Shown: piece by piece, positions 1-8,157 of the stretch
How positions within the stretch are numbered: the first letter of the stretch is position 1
Layout of the letters: the number at the start of each line of letters is the position of its first letter
DNA from: Verrucomicrobiota bacterium
GTDB taxonomy: Bacteria > Verrucomicrobiota > Verrucomicrobiia > Limisphaerales > J093
DNA length: 64,000 nucleotides
Assembly: GCA_016716505.1 (NCBI GenBank)
Contig: JADJWF010000003.1
Span: 434,001-498,000, forward strand
Direction of reading: 5' to 3'
Position numbers and translations under genes: made by a program
The notes under the pieces: generated by a model
The model's database searches: none
What the model saw: the letters and a program-made list of their open reading frames with translations, nothing else
Told to the model about the DNA's origin: nothing

Positions 1-968
1 GTCTGCACCAGGAGTCCGTTGTCCAACCGGCGCCACTCCACCACGCGGTCGGACCGCAGCAGGCTCAGGGTGAGCCCGTCCGCGCTGAAGCCGCCGAGCT
101 CCAGTGCCGGACCGACTTGCCGGCGCGCTTCGCCGGTGAACGGATCCAGCACCATCACGGTACCGTCCCGCTGCCGCACCGCCAGCCAGCGTTCGTCCGG
201 TGAAAACTCCGGCGTCTGGGCCAGCTCGCTCCATTCGCGCCGCGGCGGCTCGTGGGCGACCTCCCACAGGCGGATGGAGGCGTCCTTGCCGGCCGAGACA
301 AGCTGCCGGCCATCTGGAGTCCAGATGGCGGTCCAGACCTCGCTCTGATGTCCGCGCAGGGTTCGGAGTTCCTCGAGCGTGTCCGGGTCCCAGAGCCGCA
401 CGGTCTGGTCATTGCCGGCCGTGGCCAAGCGGCGGCCGTCGGGAGAGAAGGCGACGCTCCAGATGACGCCGCCGTTGTGTGTCGGCCGCTCCAGCAGCCG
501 GCGTTGCGTCTGGACATCCCATACCTGCAGCCGGCCGTGGCGCGTCACGGTCGCAAGGCGTTTTCCCGCGGGATGAAAGGCCGCCTGCATCACGGTGCCC
601 GCCTCGGCGAGGTCGCCCCGCAGTTGCAGTTCCGGCCAGGACCACAGCCGGAGCGCGTCGCCCCACGGCCCGGTCACCAGTACCCGACCGTCCGGCGCGA
701 ACCACGCCCGACCGCCGGACCCTTCGAGGGTCTGAGGCACGCCGTTTAGGTCTGCGGGCAGAATCTCGGTCACCGCATTGGTCTCAAACAGGATCATACC
801 CACACCGCGCAGCAGCCGGTCGCCTTCAGGACTGAACACCAAGGTTGGCGAACCGCGCCCCGGGCCGCTGAGCCAGCGGCCGGTGTCCCGATCGAGGACG
901 ACTGTTTGCGGCGGTTGATCCAGCTCCAACGCCAGCCGTCGCCCGGCGGCGTCTCGAGTCATCGCCAT
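1..968 (-). CDS. WD40-repeat protein, C-terminal part (runs off the window)
   Basis: The reading frame is open from an ATG at 968 to the window edge (322 codons, 3' end missing). It encodes beta-propeller blades with repeated 'FSPDGRRLATAG' and 'VRLWD' motifs, ending in less regular blades. The frame is the same as that of the kinase upstream: the kinase stops at a TAA (984-986) and only five codons (P S N F T) part that stop from this ATG. In PVC bacteria such propellers are usually the C-terminal half of a kinase, so this is probably the severed sensor or scaffold part of one kinase-WD40 polypeptide. The stop could be a true split, a recent nonsense mutation or a base-call error. The propeller assignment is firm; whether it is translated by itself is not known. 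Confidence 0.75.
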   Translation of the reverse strand, partial: MAMTRDAAGRRLALELDQPPQTVVLDRDTGRWLSGPGRGSPTLVFSPEGDRLLRGVGMILFETNAVTEILPADLNGVPQTLEGSGGRAWFAPDGRVLVTGPWGDALRLWSWPELQLRGDLAEAGTVMQAAFHPAGKRLATVTRHGRLQVWDVQTQRRLLERPTHNGGVIWSVAFSPDGRRLATAGNDQTVRLWDPDTLEELRTLRGHQSEVWTAIWTPDGRQLVSAGKDASIRLWEVAHEPPRREWSELAQTPEFSPDERWLAVRQRDGTVMVLDPFTGEARRQVGPALELGGFSADGLTLSLLRSDRVVEWRRLDNGLLVQ

Positions 969-983
969 TGTGAAATTGCTGGG

Positions 984-2327
984 TTACGACCAACGCTGTG
1001 TTTCGCTCAACGATTCAAAAGACCACTCGCGCAGGGTGCCGTCGAAGCCTGCGGAATACAGGCCGCCGCCATCGCTGCTGACGACCAGCGCTGCCACGAG
1101 GTTCTGGTGCCCGTCCAGCGACCCGCGACTTCCCCCCCGCATCCGCTCGTGGAAGTGGTACCACTCGAAACCACGGAAATCCGGTCCGCCGTCCTGGGGA
1201 CGATGCGCGTCCAAGAGCGACGCGGCCCGGCCGTAATTGCCGGCGGCCAGGGCCTGCTGCGCCAGATTCATGTCCGCCGCGTACAATGCCGCGCGGGCGA
1301 CGCGCTCTTGGGCCGCGGCCCGGGCCCGGAGGGCCGATTCCTCGGCGGCGCGACGGTTCGCCCGCTCGGCCCGCCCCCGCTCAAACCAGGCCAGCCCGAT
1401 GGCCAGCAATGCCGCCGCGCTGACACCGACCCCGAGGCGCCGCCACAGGGCCAGCCGGCGCTCGCGCCGGCGCAGCTTGCGGACCGAGTGTCCGGCCTCC
1501 ACGAGCAGCAGCTCATCGCGCAGTTCGGCGGCCGAGGCGTGGCGTTCTCCCGCCTCCGGTGCGCAGGCGCGCAGGATCGTTTCATTGAGCTCGCCAAACT
1601 GTTCCGCTGGCGGGCGTTGGAGCCATTCCCGCGGCAGGTCGGGGAAGTCCAGCCGGCTGCGACCGGTGACCATTTCGTAAAGCACCTTGCCCAGCGCGTA
1701 GAGGTCGGCCTGCGGCGTCCCGGGGCCCTCGGGCGGGATGTAGCCCTCGGTGCCCACGAACGAGCGGGCTTCATGAACGCCGGTCACCAGCCCGACGTCC
1801 GCCAGCTTCGGCTGGCCGGCGACGAAGATGATGTTCGAGGGCTTGATGTCCCGATGCACCAAGCCGCGTTGGTGCATGAACGCGAGCGCGTCGGCCACGG
1901 CCGCCCCTACGCGAGCGCAATCGGCCACCGACAGCGGGCCGCGCGTCTGCAACCACTGACGGAGGGTCAGCGGCACGTAGGTCTCCGGCCCAAAATCGCC
2001 ATCGGCATCTGCCGGGTCGGCCAGCTCCATCACGTAGTAGAACTGGCTTTCCTCGTCGGAGCGGCCGACCTGCAGGACATCCACCAGTCCGGGATGCGCG
2101 CGGGAAACCGGCTCGAAGCGTTTCAGCCCGTCGAACTCGCGCTCGTAGATGCGCTCGTGCTCAAACCGCTCCCGCCGGATCACCTTCACCGCCCGCGGGA
2201 TCCCGGTGGCGCTGCGCGCCAGCCAGACATCGCCGTACGCGCCGACGCCGACCTGCCGCAACACGACGTGTTCCGGCACCCGGGGCGGCGCAAGCGTCGG
2301 CGCTCTGTTTGTCTGCTCTGTGGCCAC
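984..2327 (-). CDS. Membrane-anchored Ser/Thr protein kinase (PVC type), ending in one WD40 blade
   Basis: 447 residues. The kinase domain spans about residues 21-275: glycine-loop-like GVGAYG, AVK lysine near 48, HRDIKPSN catalytic loop near 158-165, DVG in place of DFG near 177, and a PPEGPGTPQAD stretch in place of the usual APE. A basic stretch and one membrane segment follow (about 298-315), then a helical linker (ALYAADMNLAQQAL) and one WD40 blade (GHQNLVAALVVSSDGG). The rest of the propeller lies beyond an in-frame TAA at 984-986. The kinase presumably phosphorylates Ser/Thr on partner proteins at the inner membrane; substrates cannot be read from sequence. The DVG and PPE variants recur, to my knowledge, in PVC kinases, so loss of activity should not be assumed. 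Confidence 0.88.
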   Translation of the reverse strand: MATEQTNRAPTLAPPRVPEHVVLRQVGVGAYGDVWLARSATGIPRAVKVIRRERFEHERIYEREFDGLKRFEPVSRAHPGLVDVLQVGRSDEESQFYYVMELADPADADGDFGPETYVPLTLRQWLQTRGPLSVADCARVGAAVADALAFMHQRGLVHRDIKPSNIIFVAGQPKLADVGLVTGVHEARSFVGTEGYIPPEGPGTPQADLYALGKVLYEMVTGRSRLDFPDLPREWLQRPPAEQFGELNETILRACAPEAGERHASAAELRDELLLVEAGHSVRKLRRRERRLALWRRLGVGVSAAALLAIGLAWFERGRAERANRRAAEESALRARAAAQERVARAALYAADMNLAQQALAAGNYGRAASLLDAHRPQDGGPDFRGFEWYHFHERMRGGSRGSLDGHQNLVAALVVSSDGGGLYSAGFDGTLREWSFESLSETQRWS

Positions 2328-2604
2328 GACCTCTCGCCGGGACGGATACTCAGTAACGCAGCCATTGTATCATTCCGCTCTTCGTCACCCGTCGGCCACC
2401 ACCACTGGATCCCGTCGCGACGCCGCCATGACACCACTTTCCTTCACCCAACGTCCAGCGGGGGTTGGACGGCTGCCTCCGGCCTCCCGCTCCCACGAGG
2501 GTCGGAGTCAGGCCAGATTCAGACTTCACGCAGCCGAGCGGATGACTAGGCTCCCCTCACCGCCTTCGCGACCGGGAGCACCGGCACGACGGCGAACCAC
2601 CGAT

Positions 2605-3408
2605 ATGAATCATCTCCGTCTCTCAGTCATGGTCTGCTCCGGCGCCCTGCTACTCAGCCGCCTCGGATCGGGTCCGGCGCTGGCCGCCGACCTGGTCCAT
2701 GCCAAAGATGGATCGGGCGTGTACGGCTACAAGGACACCCCGAAACTTCCTTGGTGCGAGTGGCTCGTCCACGATCCCGACCGGCCCGCACCAAGGCGCG
2801 TCAACCCCGGTCCCGCGTTGCCCCCGGCCCCTGCGCCGAGTGATGCGATCGTATTGTTTGATGGGAAGAACCTTGATCAGTGGCAGCCGCACAAGTGGAA
2901 GCTGGACAACGGCGAGATCGTCGCCGGCGAAGGCAACCTGACGTCCAAGGCGACCTTCGGCGACTGCCAGATCCATGTTGAGTGGCTCGCGCCGGCCAAC
3001 TTCCAGGGGCCGTGGTACGACCAGGGCAACAACGGCGTGATGCTCATGGGCCTGTACGAAATCCAGATCTTCGACTCGTACAACGAGAAGCTGTATCCCG
3101 ACGGCCAGGCGGCGGCGATCTACGGTCAAACACCACCGCTCGTGAACGTGACCCGGCCACCGGGCCAGTGGCAGACCTACGACATCTTTTTCACTGCTCC
3201 GAAGTTCGCCGACGGCAAGCTCAAGGAGCCCGCGCGGGTGACGATGCTGCACAACGGCGTCCTCGTTCACCTCAACGAGCCGATTCACGGTGAGACCGGA
3301 CATCGGATCGTCCCCGAATATAAGCAGCAGGTGAGCTCAGGCCCGCTGGCGCTCAACGGCCACGGTTGCCCGGTCCGCTTTCGAAACATCTGGGTGCGAC
3401 GGCTCTGA
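2605..3408 (+). CDS. Secreted DUF1080 (3-keto-disaccharide hydrolase-like) protein
   Basis: 267 residues with an N-terminal signal peptide (hydrophobic core to about residue 27, cleavage near GPALAA). The ATG at 2605 is chosen because it directly precedes the signal peptide; the frame stays open upstream without coding character. The DUF1080 beta-sandwich starts at 'IVLFDGKNLDQWQ' and contains 'NNGVMLMGLYEIQIFDSY' and a closing 'PVRFRNIWVRRL', the usual landmarks. Some family members act on 3-keto-glycosides and others have only a binding role, so the exact substrate is open. GH32 follows 50 bases downstream on the same strand, which supports a joint role in extracytoplasmic sugar breakdown. 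Confidence 0.82.
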   Translation: MNHLRLSVMVCSGALLLSRLGSGPALAADLVHAKDGSGVYGYKDTPKLPWCEWLVHDPDRPAPRRVNPGPALPPAPAPSDAIVLFDGKNLDQWQPHKWKLDNGEIVAGEGNLTSKATFGDCQIHVEWLAPANFQGPWYDQGNNGVMLMGLYEIQIFDSYNEKLYPDGQAAAIYGQTPPLVNVTRPPGQWQTYDIFFTAPKFADGKLKEPARVTMLHNGVLVHLNEPIHGETGHRIVPEYKQQVSSGPLALNGHGCPVRFRNIWVRRL

Positions 3409-3458
3409 CCCAAAGACCGAAGCCGTCCCCCGGCGCCGAGTACTCCCCTGCCCTGCCG

Positions 3459-5393
3459 ATGAATCTCGCCATGGCCCGCCTCCCAATACCATTGGTCGTA
3501 TTGGCGACCGGTTTCGCCATGTCTTTTGCGGTCGCCGCCGCCGAGTCGCGCCCCGACATCGTCCTGGCGGACTTCGAAGGTCCGGACTATGGCGACTGGC
3601 GGGTCACCGGCGAGGCCTTCGGAAACGGCCCGGCCGGCGGGTCATTGCCGGACCAGATGCCGGTAGCCGGCTTTCAGGGAAAGGGATTCGCGAACAGCTA
3701 CCACGGCGGCGACAGCACGACGGGCACGCTCACCTCGCCGGCCTTCACCATCGAACGGCAGCGCCTCAACTTCCTCATTGGCGGCGGCCGCCACCCGGGC
3801 ACGACAGCGATCAATCTGCTGATTGATGGCAACACCGTCCGCACCGCGACGGGGAGCAACTCGGAGTTCCTGCGCTGGCAGAGCTGGGACGTGAGCGAAT
3901 TCGCGGGTCGCGTGGGAAAGCTGGAGTTGGTGGATCAAGCGACCGGTGGTTGGGGCCACCTCAACGTGGACCATATCGTCCAAAGTGATTCACCGCCCAA
4001 GGTCGTGGACGACCGCGAGGCTGCCCTCTTGCGCGCCATGAGCAGCGTGCAGAACGCCGCTGAACGCGCCGCCCGCGATCCAGACCGGCCGCGGTATCAT
4101 TTCCGCCCGCCGGCCAACTGGATGAACGACCCGAACGGCACCTTTTGGTTCAACGGGTGGTATCACCTCTTTTACCAGCACAACCCCTACGGCGACTCGT
4201 GGGAACACATGCACTGGGGCCACGCCCGCAGTCGCGACCTCGTTCGCTGGGAGCATCTGCCCATTGCACTGTGGCCCTCGTATGCGCTCGGCGAGAATCA
4301 CTGTTTCTCCGGCTGTCTGACGCGGAACGACCGGGGCGAACCCTTGATCTTCTACACGAGCATCGGCGACCGCGAGCCGCATTGCTGGGTTGCCCTGCCC
4401 GAAGACCCCGACCTCATTCGCTGGCGAAAGTTCACCGGCAATCCGGTGCTCACGGAAAGCTCGACCGGCAGCCCCTATTACGACTTCCGGGATCCCTTCA
4501 TCTTTCGCCACGCCGGCCGCGCGTTCATGGTGCATGGCGGCAATCTCAACGGCGCCAAAGGCGGGCAGGCTGTGGTCAGCTTGTTCGAAGCCGAGAATCC
4601 GGACCTGACGCGGTGGCGCTATCGGGGAATCCTCTTCCGTCATCCCGATCCCACAGTGACCAACATCGAGTGTCCGCTGTTTTTCCCGTTGGACGGCAAG
4701 TTCGTGCTGATCACCTCGCCCCACCGTTCGTGCGACTGGTTCGTGGGCTCCTTCGATCCAGACCAGGGCACGTTCGCGGCGACCGGGCAGGGCCTTGTGG
4801 ACCGCGGACATTTTTACGCGCCGAACGTCCTGTTCGACAACCGCGGCCGCTGCGTGATGTTCGGTTGGGTGAACGGTTTCAAGCCGGGCAAGGGTTGGAA
4901 CGGCTGCATGACGCTGCCGCGCGTTCTGACCGTCGAGAACGGCCGCCTCGTCCAACGGCCCGCGCCGGAACTCGAATCGTTGCGACAAAACGAAGCGGTC
5001 GCCTTTCGCTTCACAGGTCGGGAGGCCGCGAACGCCGCCCCCTTGACCATCAGCTTGATGGCCGAACTGGAGATCAGCTTGATCCGCGACGGGGCAACGC
5101 GGGCGGGTCTTTGGTTGCGCCGGGGAGAATCCGGCCAACCGGGCGCGCGGCTTGAATTTCGCGGAAAGGAACTTCAAGTGGCCGACGTCACAGTGCCATT
5201 GGGAATCGATGATTCGCTGAAACTGCGGGTGTTTCTGGACCACAGCGTGGTCGAGGTGTTCGCGGCTGACGGGTCGTTCTGCGTCACCCGGGTGATCGAA
5301 GCCGCTCCGGGCGACGACCGGATGGAGGCGATCCTGTCGGCGGATACCGCAACGATTGTCGGGCGGAACTGGCGTCTCCAAGGAATCTGGTGA
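3459..5393 (+). CDS. Secreted glycoside hydrolase family 32 (fructanase/levanase/invertase-like)
   Basis: 644 residues. After a signal peptide (MNLAMARLPIPLVVLATG..., cleavage near AVAAAES) there is an N-terminal beta-sandwich of about 170 residues, 'LADFEGPDYGDWRVTGEAFG', of the kind often found fused to GH32 enzymes. The five-bladed propeller carries the three family signatures: WMNDPNG (catalytic nucleophile Asp), FRDPF (transition-state Asp) and ECPLFF (acid/base Glu). A C-terminal sandwich follows, with 'LRVFLDHSVVEVFAADG'. It should hydrolyse beta-fructofuranosyl bonds in sucrose, inulin or levan; the linkage preference cannot be told. An ATG at 3471 is an alternative start. The downstream sugar-binding protein and ATPase fit uptake of the released sugar. 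Confidence 0.9.
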   Translation: MNLAMARLPIPLVVLATGFAMSFAVAAAESRPDIVLADFEGPDYGDWRVTGEAFGNGPAGGSLPDQMPVAGFQGKGFANSYHGGDSTTGTLTSPAFTIERQRLNFLIGGGRHPGTTAINLLIDGNTVRTATGSNSEFLRWQSWDVSEFAGRVGKLELVDQATGGWGHLNVDHIVQSDSPPKVVDDREAALLRAMSSVQNAAERAARDPDRPRYHFRPPANWMNDPNGTFWFNGWYHLFYQHNPYGDSWEHMHWGHARSRDLVRWEHLPIALWPSYALGENHCFSGCLTRNDRGEPLIFYTSIGDREPHCWVALPEDPDLIRWRKFTGNPVLTESSTGSPYYDFRDPFIFRHAGRAFMVHGGNLNGAKGGQAVVSLFEAENPDLTRWRYRGILFRHPDPTVTNIECPLFFPLDGKFVLITSPHRSCDWFVGSFDPDQGTFAATGQGLVDRGHFYAPNVLFDNRGRCVMFGWVNGFKPGKGWNGCMTLPRVLTVENGRLVQRPAPELESLRQNEAVAFRFTGREAANAAPLTISLMAELEISLIRDGATRAGLWLRRGESGQPGARLEFRGKELQVADVTVPLGIDDSLKLRVFLDHSVVEVFAADGSFCVTRVIEAAPGDDRMEAILSADTATIVGRNWRLQGIW

Positions 5394-5620
5394 CGCCTGC
5401 GGCTGCCGGGCGCGGCCGGCGATGTGCAGAGACCTCTGGCTTCGCGGGCAAGCTCACGTTGGCGGGCGCCGAGAGCAATGCCGCCTCCCGGCCCGATGCC
5501 CCATTAACCCGAACCGGGAAACCTGGTGCGGCCGGCGCCCTGCGGCCGTCGCGGTTTCGCGCCGCCCCGCGCCGAAGCGAATTGACCGGGCTGCGGGCAG
5601 TTCGCAATCCTCGACGCAAC

Positions 5621-7168
5621 ATGAACTCCGCCTCCTCTATCCACATCCGGGCGCTGGCTCTGGCTTTGCTCTTCCTCGCGCCAGCCGCCCTCGCCGCCTC
5701 CAAAACCCTCTCCCGCGCCGCCCTGCTGGACAAAATCCGCGGCGGCTGGGCCGGCCAGATGATCGGCGTGGCCTACGGCGCGCCCACCGAGTTCAAGTCC
5801 AACGGCAAGATCGGCGAGTGGGACCTCACCTGGAAAGACGGGATGCTGGAAAACACCATCCACCAGGACGACCTGTACGTGGAAATGACCTTCGCCAAGG
5901 TCATGGACGACTTGGGTCTCGGCGCCACCACTCAACAGTACGGCGAAGCGTTCAAAGTCTCGAAGTACCACCTCTGGCACGCCAACGCGGGCGCCCGCCG
6001 TGTGCTGAACCAGGGCATCGCCGCGCCGTGGTCCGGGCACCCAAAGTACAACTTCCACGCCAACGACATTGATTTCCAGATCGAGGCGGACTTCATCGGT
6101 CTCATGTGCCCGGGCCTGCCGCGCGAGTCGAACAAGTACTGCGACCGGGTCGGGCGCGTGATGAACTACGGTGACGGCCTGTACGGCGGCATGTTTGTCT
6201 GCGGCATGTACTCGGCCGCCTATTTCGAGAGCGATCCGCGCAAGGTGGTCGAGGCCGGCCTCCGCTGCATCCCGGCCAGGAGCGAGTACGGCCAGTTGCT
6301 CGCCGATCTGCTGCGCTGGCAAGCGCAGTATCCGAACGACTGGCGCAAGGTCTGGCAACTCGTCCAGGCCAAGTGGGACAAGGACGATCCGTGTCCGGAC
6401 GGCTTCAACGCGCCGTTCAACATTGATGCCAAGCTTAACGGCGCGTACGTCGCCTTCGGCTTGCTGTTCGGTGGCGGCGACTTCGAGAAGACGATGGAGA
6501 TCAGCACGCGCTGCGGCCAGGACTCGGATTGCAACCCTTCGAGCGCCGCCGGCGTGCTGGGCGTCATGCTCGGCTACGAGCGCATCCCGGCGAAGTTCAA
6601 GACCGAGATGCCGCAGCTCGAAAACCGGAAGTTCGATTTCACCGACTACTCCTTCAACGACATCGTCACGTCCACCGAGGCGCGGGCGCTGCAAGTCATC
6701 CGGATGACCGGCGGCCGGGTGACCGACCGCGAGGTGGTGGTCAAGACGCAAACTCCCCGGGCGCCGAAGCTCGAACAGTGGTCGCCGGGCATTCCGGACC
6801 GCCGCATCCCCGCCAGCGACCCCGCGTGGACCTGGACCGGGACTTGGAGAGACGATCGGGGGACAAAGGTTAGCGAGGCTGCCGGGAGTGAGGCCGTGCT
6901 CAAGTTCGATGGCGTGGCGGTCGCCGTGATTGGCACGCTCAACCAACTGGGCGGGCGCGCGGAGGTTTATCTGGACGGCAAGAAACAGGACCTCCAGCTC
7001 GACGCCTACATCGTCCCGAACACCCACGACAACGTGTTGTGGCAGGCGTACGGATTGAAGCCCGGCCCGCACACGCTGCGCATCGTCACTACCGGCACGG
7101 CGGACTCGCGGTCACAAGGCCGGCAGGTGGCCATCCGCGACGCCTGCGTTTATCGCGCCGCGAAGTAA
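5621..7168 (+). CDS. Exported ADP-ribosylglycohydrolase-fold protein with C-terminal beta domain
   Basis: 515 residues, with a signal peptide ending near ALAASK. Residues about 30-350 match the ADP-ribosylglycohydrolase fold: 'GGWAGQMIGVAYGAPTEF', an acidic 'HQDDLYVEM' and the metal-binding 'GQDSDCNPSSAAGVLG' near residue 305. A C-terminal beta-sandwich follows (residues about 400-515, 'AEVYLDGKKQDLQLDAY'), resembling carbohydrate-binding-like modules. Intracellular members remove ADP-ribose from proteins, but an exported member placed between a GH32 enzyme and a sugar-binding lipoprotein is more likely to act on a glycoside. That is inference from context. The gene ends 20 bases before the binding-protein gene, so co-transcription is likely. 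Confidence 0.8.
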   Translation: MNSASSIHIRALALALLFLAPAALAASKTLSRAALLDKIRGGWAGQMIGVAYGAPTEFKSNGKIGEWDLTWKDGMLENTIHQDDLYVEMTFAKVMDDLGLGATTQQYGEAFKVSKYHLWHANAGARRVLNQGIAAPWSGHPKYNFHANDIDFQIEADFIGLMCPGLPRESNKYCDRVGRVMNYGDGLYGGMFVCGMYSAAYFESDPRKVVEAGLRCIPARSEYGQLLADLLRWQAQYPNDWRKVWQLVQAKWDKDDPCPDGFNAPFNIDAKLNGAYVAFGLLFGGGDFEKTMEISTRCGQDSDCNPSSAAGVLGVMLGYERIPAKFKTEMPQLENRKFDFTDYSFNDIVTSTEARALQVIRMTGGRVTDREVVVKTQTPRAPKLEQWSPGIPDRRIPASDPAWTWTGTWRDDRGTKVSEAAGSEAVLKFDGVAVAVIGTLNQLGGRAEVYLDGKKQDLQLDAYIVPNTHDNVLWQAYGLKPGPHTLRIVTTGTADSRSQGRQVAIRDACVYRAAK

Positions 7169-7188
7169 GCGCGAAGGAAGGTCCTGGC

Positions 7189-8157
7189 ATGAAAACACTC
7201 CTCCGCTCCTGCCTCGTGGCCGCGCCGCTGGCGCTGGCCAGTCTGCTCCTCTCGGGCTGCAAGCCTGCGTCCACGCCATCCGCCACTGCCGCCACACCGC
7301 GGATCGCGTTGGTCATGAAGTCGCTCGCCAACGAGTTCTTCCTCACGATGGAGAACGGCGCGAAGGCGCACCAAAAAGCCCACGCCGACCAGTACGAGCT
7401 CATCGCCAACGGCATCAAGGACGAGCTGGACGTGGGCCGGCAGGTCGAGTTGGTCGAGCAGATGATCGCCCAGCGCGTGGACGCGATTGTTATCGCCCCC
7501 GCCGATTCGAAGGCGCTGGTGCCCGTGTGCAAGAAAGCCCAGCAGGCTGGCATCGTGGTCGTGAACATTGACAACAAGTTCGACGAGGCCGTGCTCGCCC
7601 AGGCCGGGGTGAAGTTTCCCTTCGTCGGCCCGGACAACCGCAAGGGCGCGAAGGCCGTCGGCGATTTCCTGGCGAAACGGCTCCAGCCCGGCGACAAGGT
7701 GGCCATCATCGAGGGCGCGCCCAACGCCTTCAACGCCGTGCAGCGCAAACTCGGCTTCGAAGATGCCATGAAGGCGGCGGGCGCGGAGATCGTGAGTTCG
7801 CAGTCCGGCTTCTGGGAGACCGACAAGGCCAACCAGGTGGCGGCGGCCGTCATCAGCGAACATCCCGATCTCAAGGCGTTTCTCTGCGCGAACGACAGCA
7901 TGGCGCTGGGGGCCGTGGCCGCGCTGCGCGCCGCGGGCAAGCTGGATCAAGTGCTCGTCGTGGGCTACGACAACATTGCGGCCGTGAAGCAACTTTTGCA
8001 GGAAGGCCGCGTGCTCGCGACTGCCGACCAGCACGCCGATCAACTCGCCGTCTTCGGCATTGAGTACGCCCTGGAAATGCTCAAGACGAAGGCCGCTCCC
8101 GCCGACCGCGAGACGCCGGTGGAACTGGTGACGCGCGAGTCTTTGGCGGCGAAATGA
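7189..8157 (+). CDS. Sugar ABC transporter substrate-binding lipoprotein (RbsB/FrcB type)
   Basis: 322 residues. The N-terminus is a lipoprotein signal with lipobox LLSGC (Cys 24). The mature part is a type I periplasmic binding fold: 'PRIALVMKSLANEFFLTMENGAKA', 'VDAIVIAPADSKALVPV', 'KVAIIEGAPNAFNAVQRKLGF' and 'VVGYDNIAAVKQLLQEGRVLAT'. These match ribose/fructose/xylose-type binding proteins. It probably captures a monosaccharide released by the neighbouring GH32, perhaps fructose. The stop overlaps the start of the ATPase gene by four bases (ATGA), so the two are translationally coupled. No permease is found with them. Confidence 0.9.
   Translation: MKTLLRSCLVAAPLALASLLLSGCKPASTPSATAATPRIALVMKSLANEFFLTMENGAKAHQKAHADQYELIANGIKDELDVGRQVELVEQMIAQRVDAIVIAPADSKALVPVCKKAQQAGIVVVNIDNKFDEAVLAQAGVKFPFVGPDNRKGAKAVGDFLAKRLQPGDKVAIIEGAPNAFNAVQRKLGFEDAMKAAGAEIVSSQSGFWETDKANQVAAAVISEHPDLKAFLCANDSMALGAVAALRAAGKLDQVLVVGYDNIAAVKQLLQEGRVLATADQHADQLAVFGIEYALEMLKTKAAPADRETPVELVTRESLAAK

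Noticed and set aside
906..2549. A plus-strand frame of 547 codons opposite the kinase
   Set aside because: The kinase and WD40 motifs on the minus strand explain this region; the plus frame has no motif.
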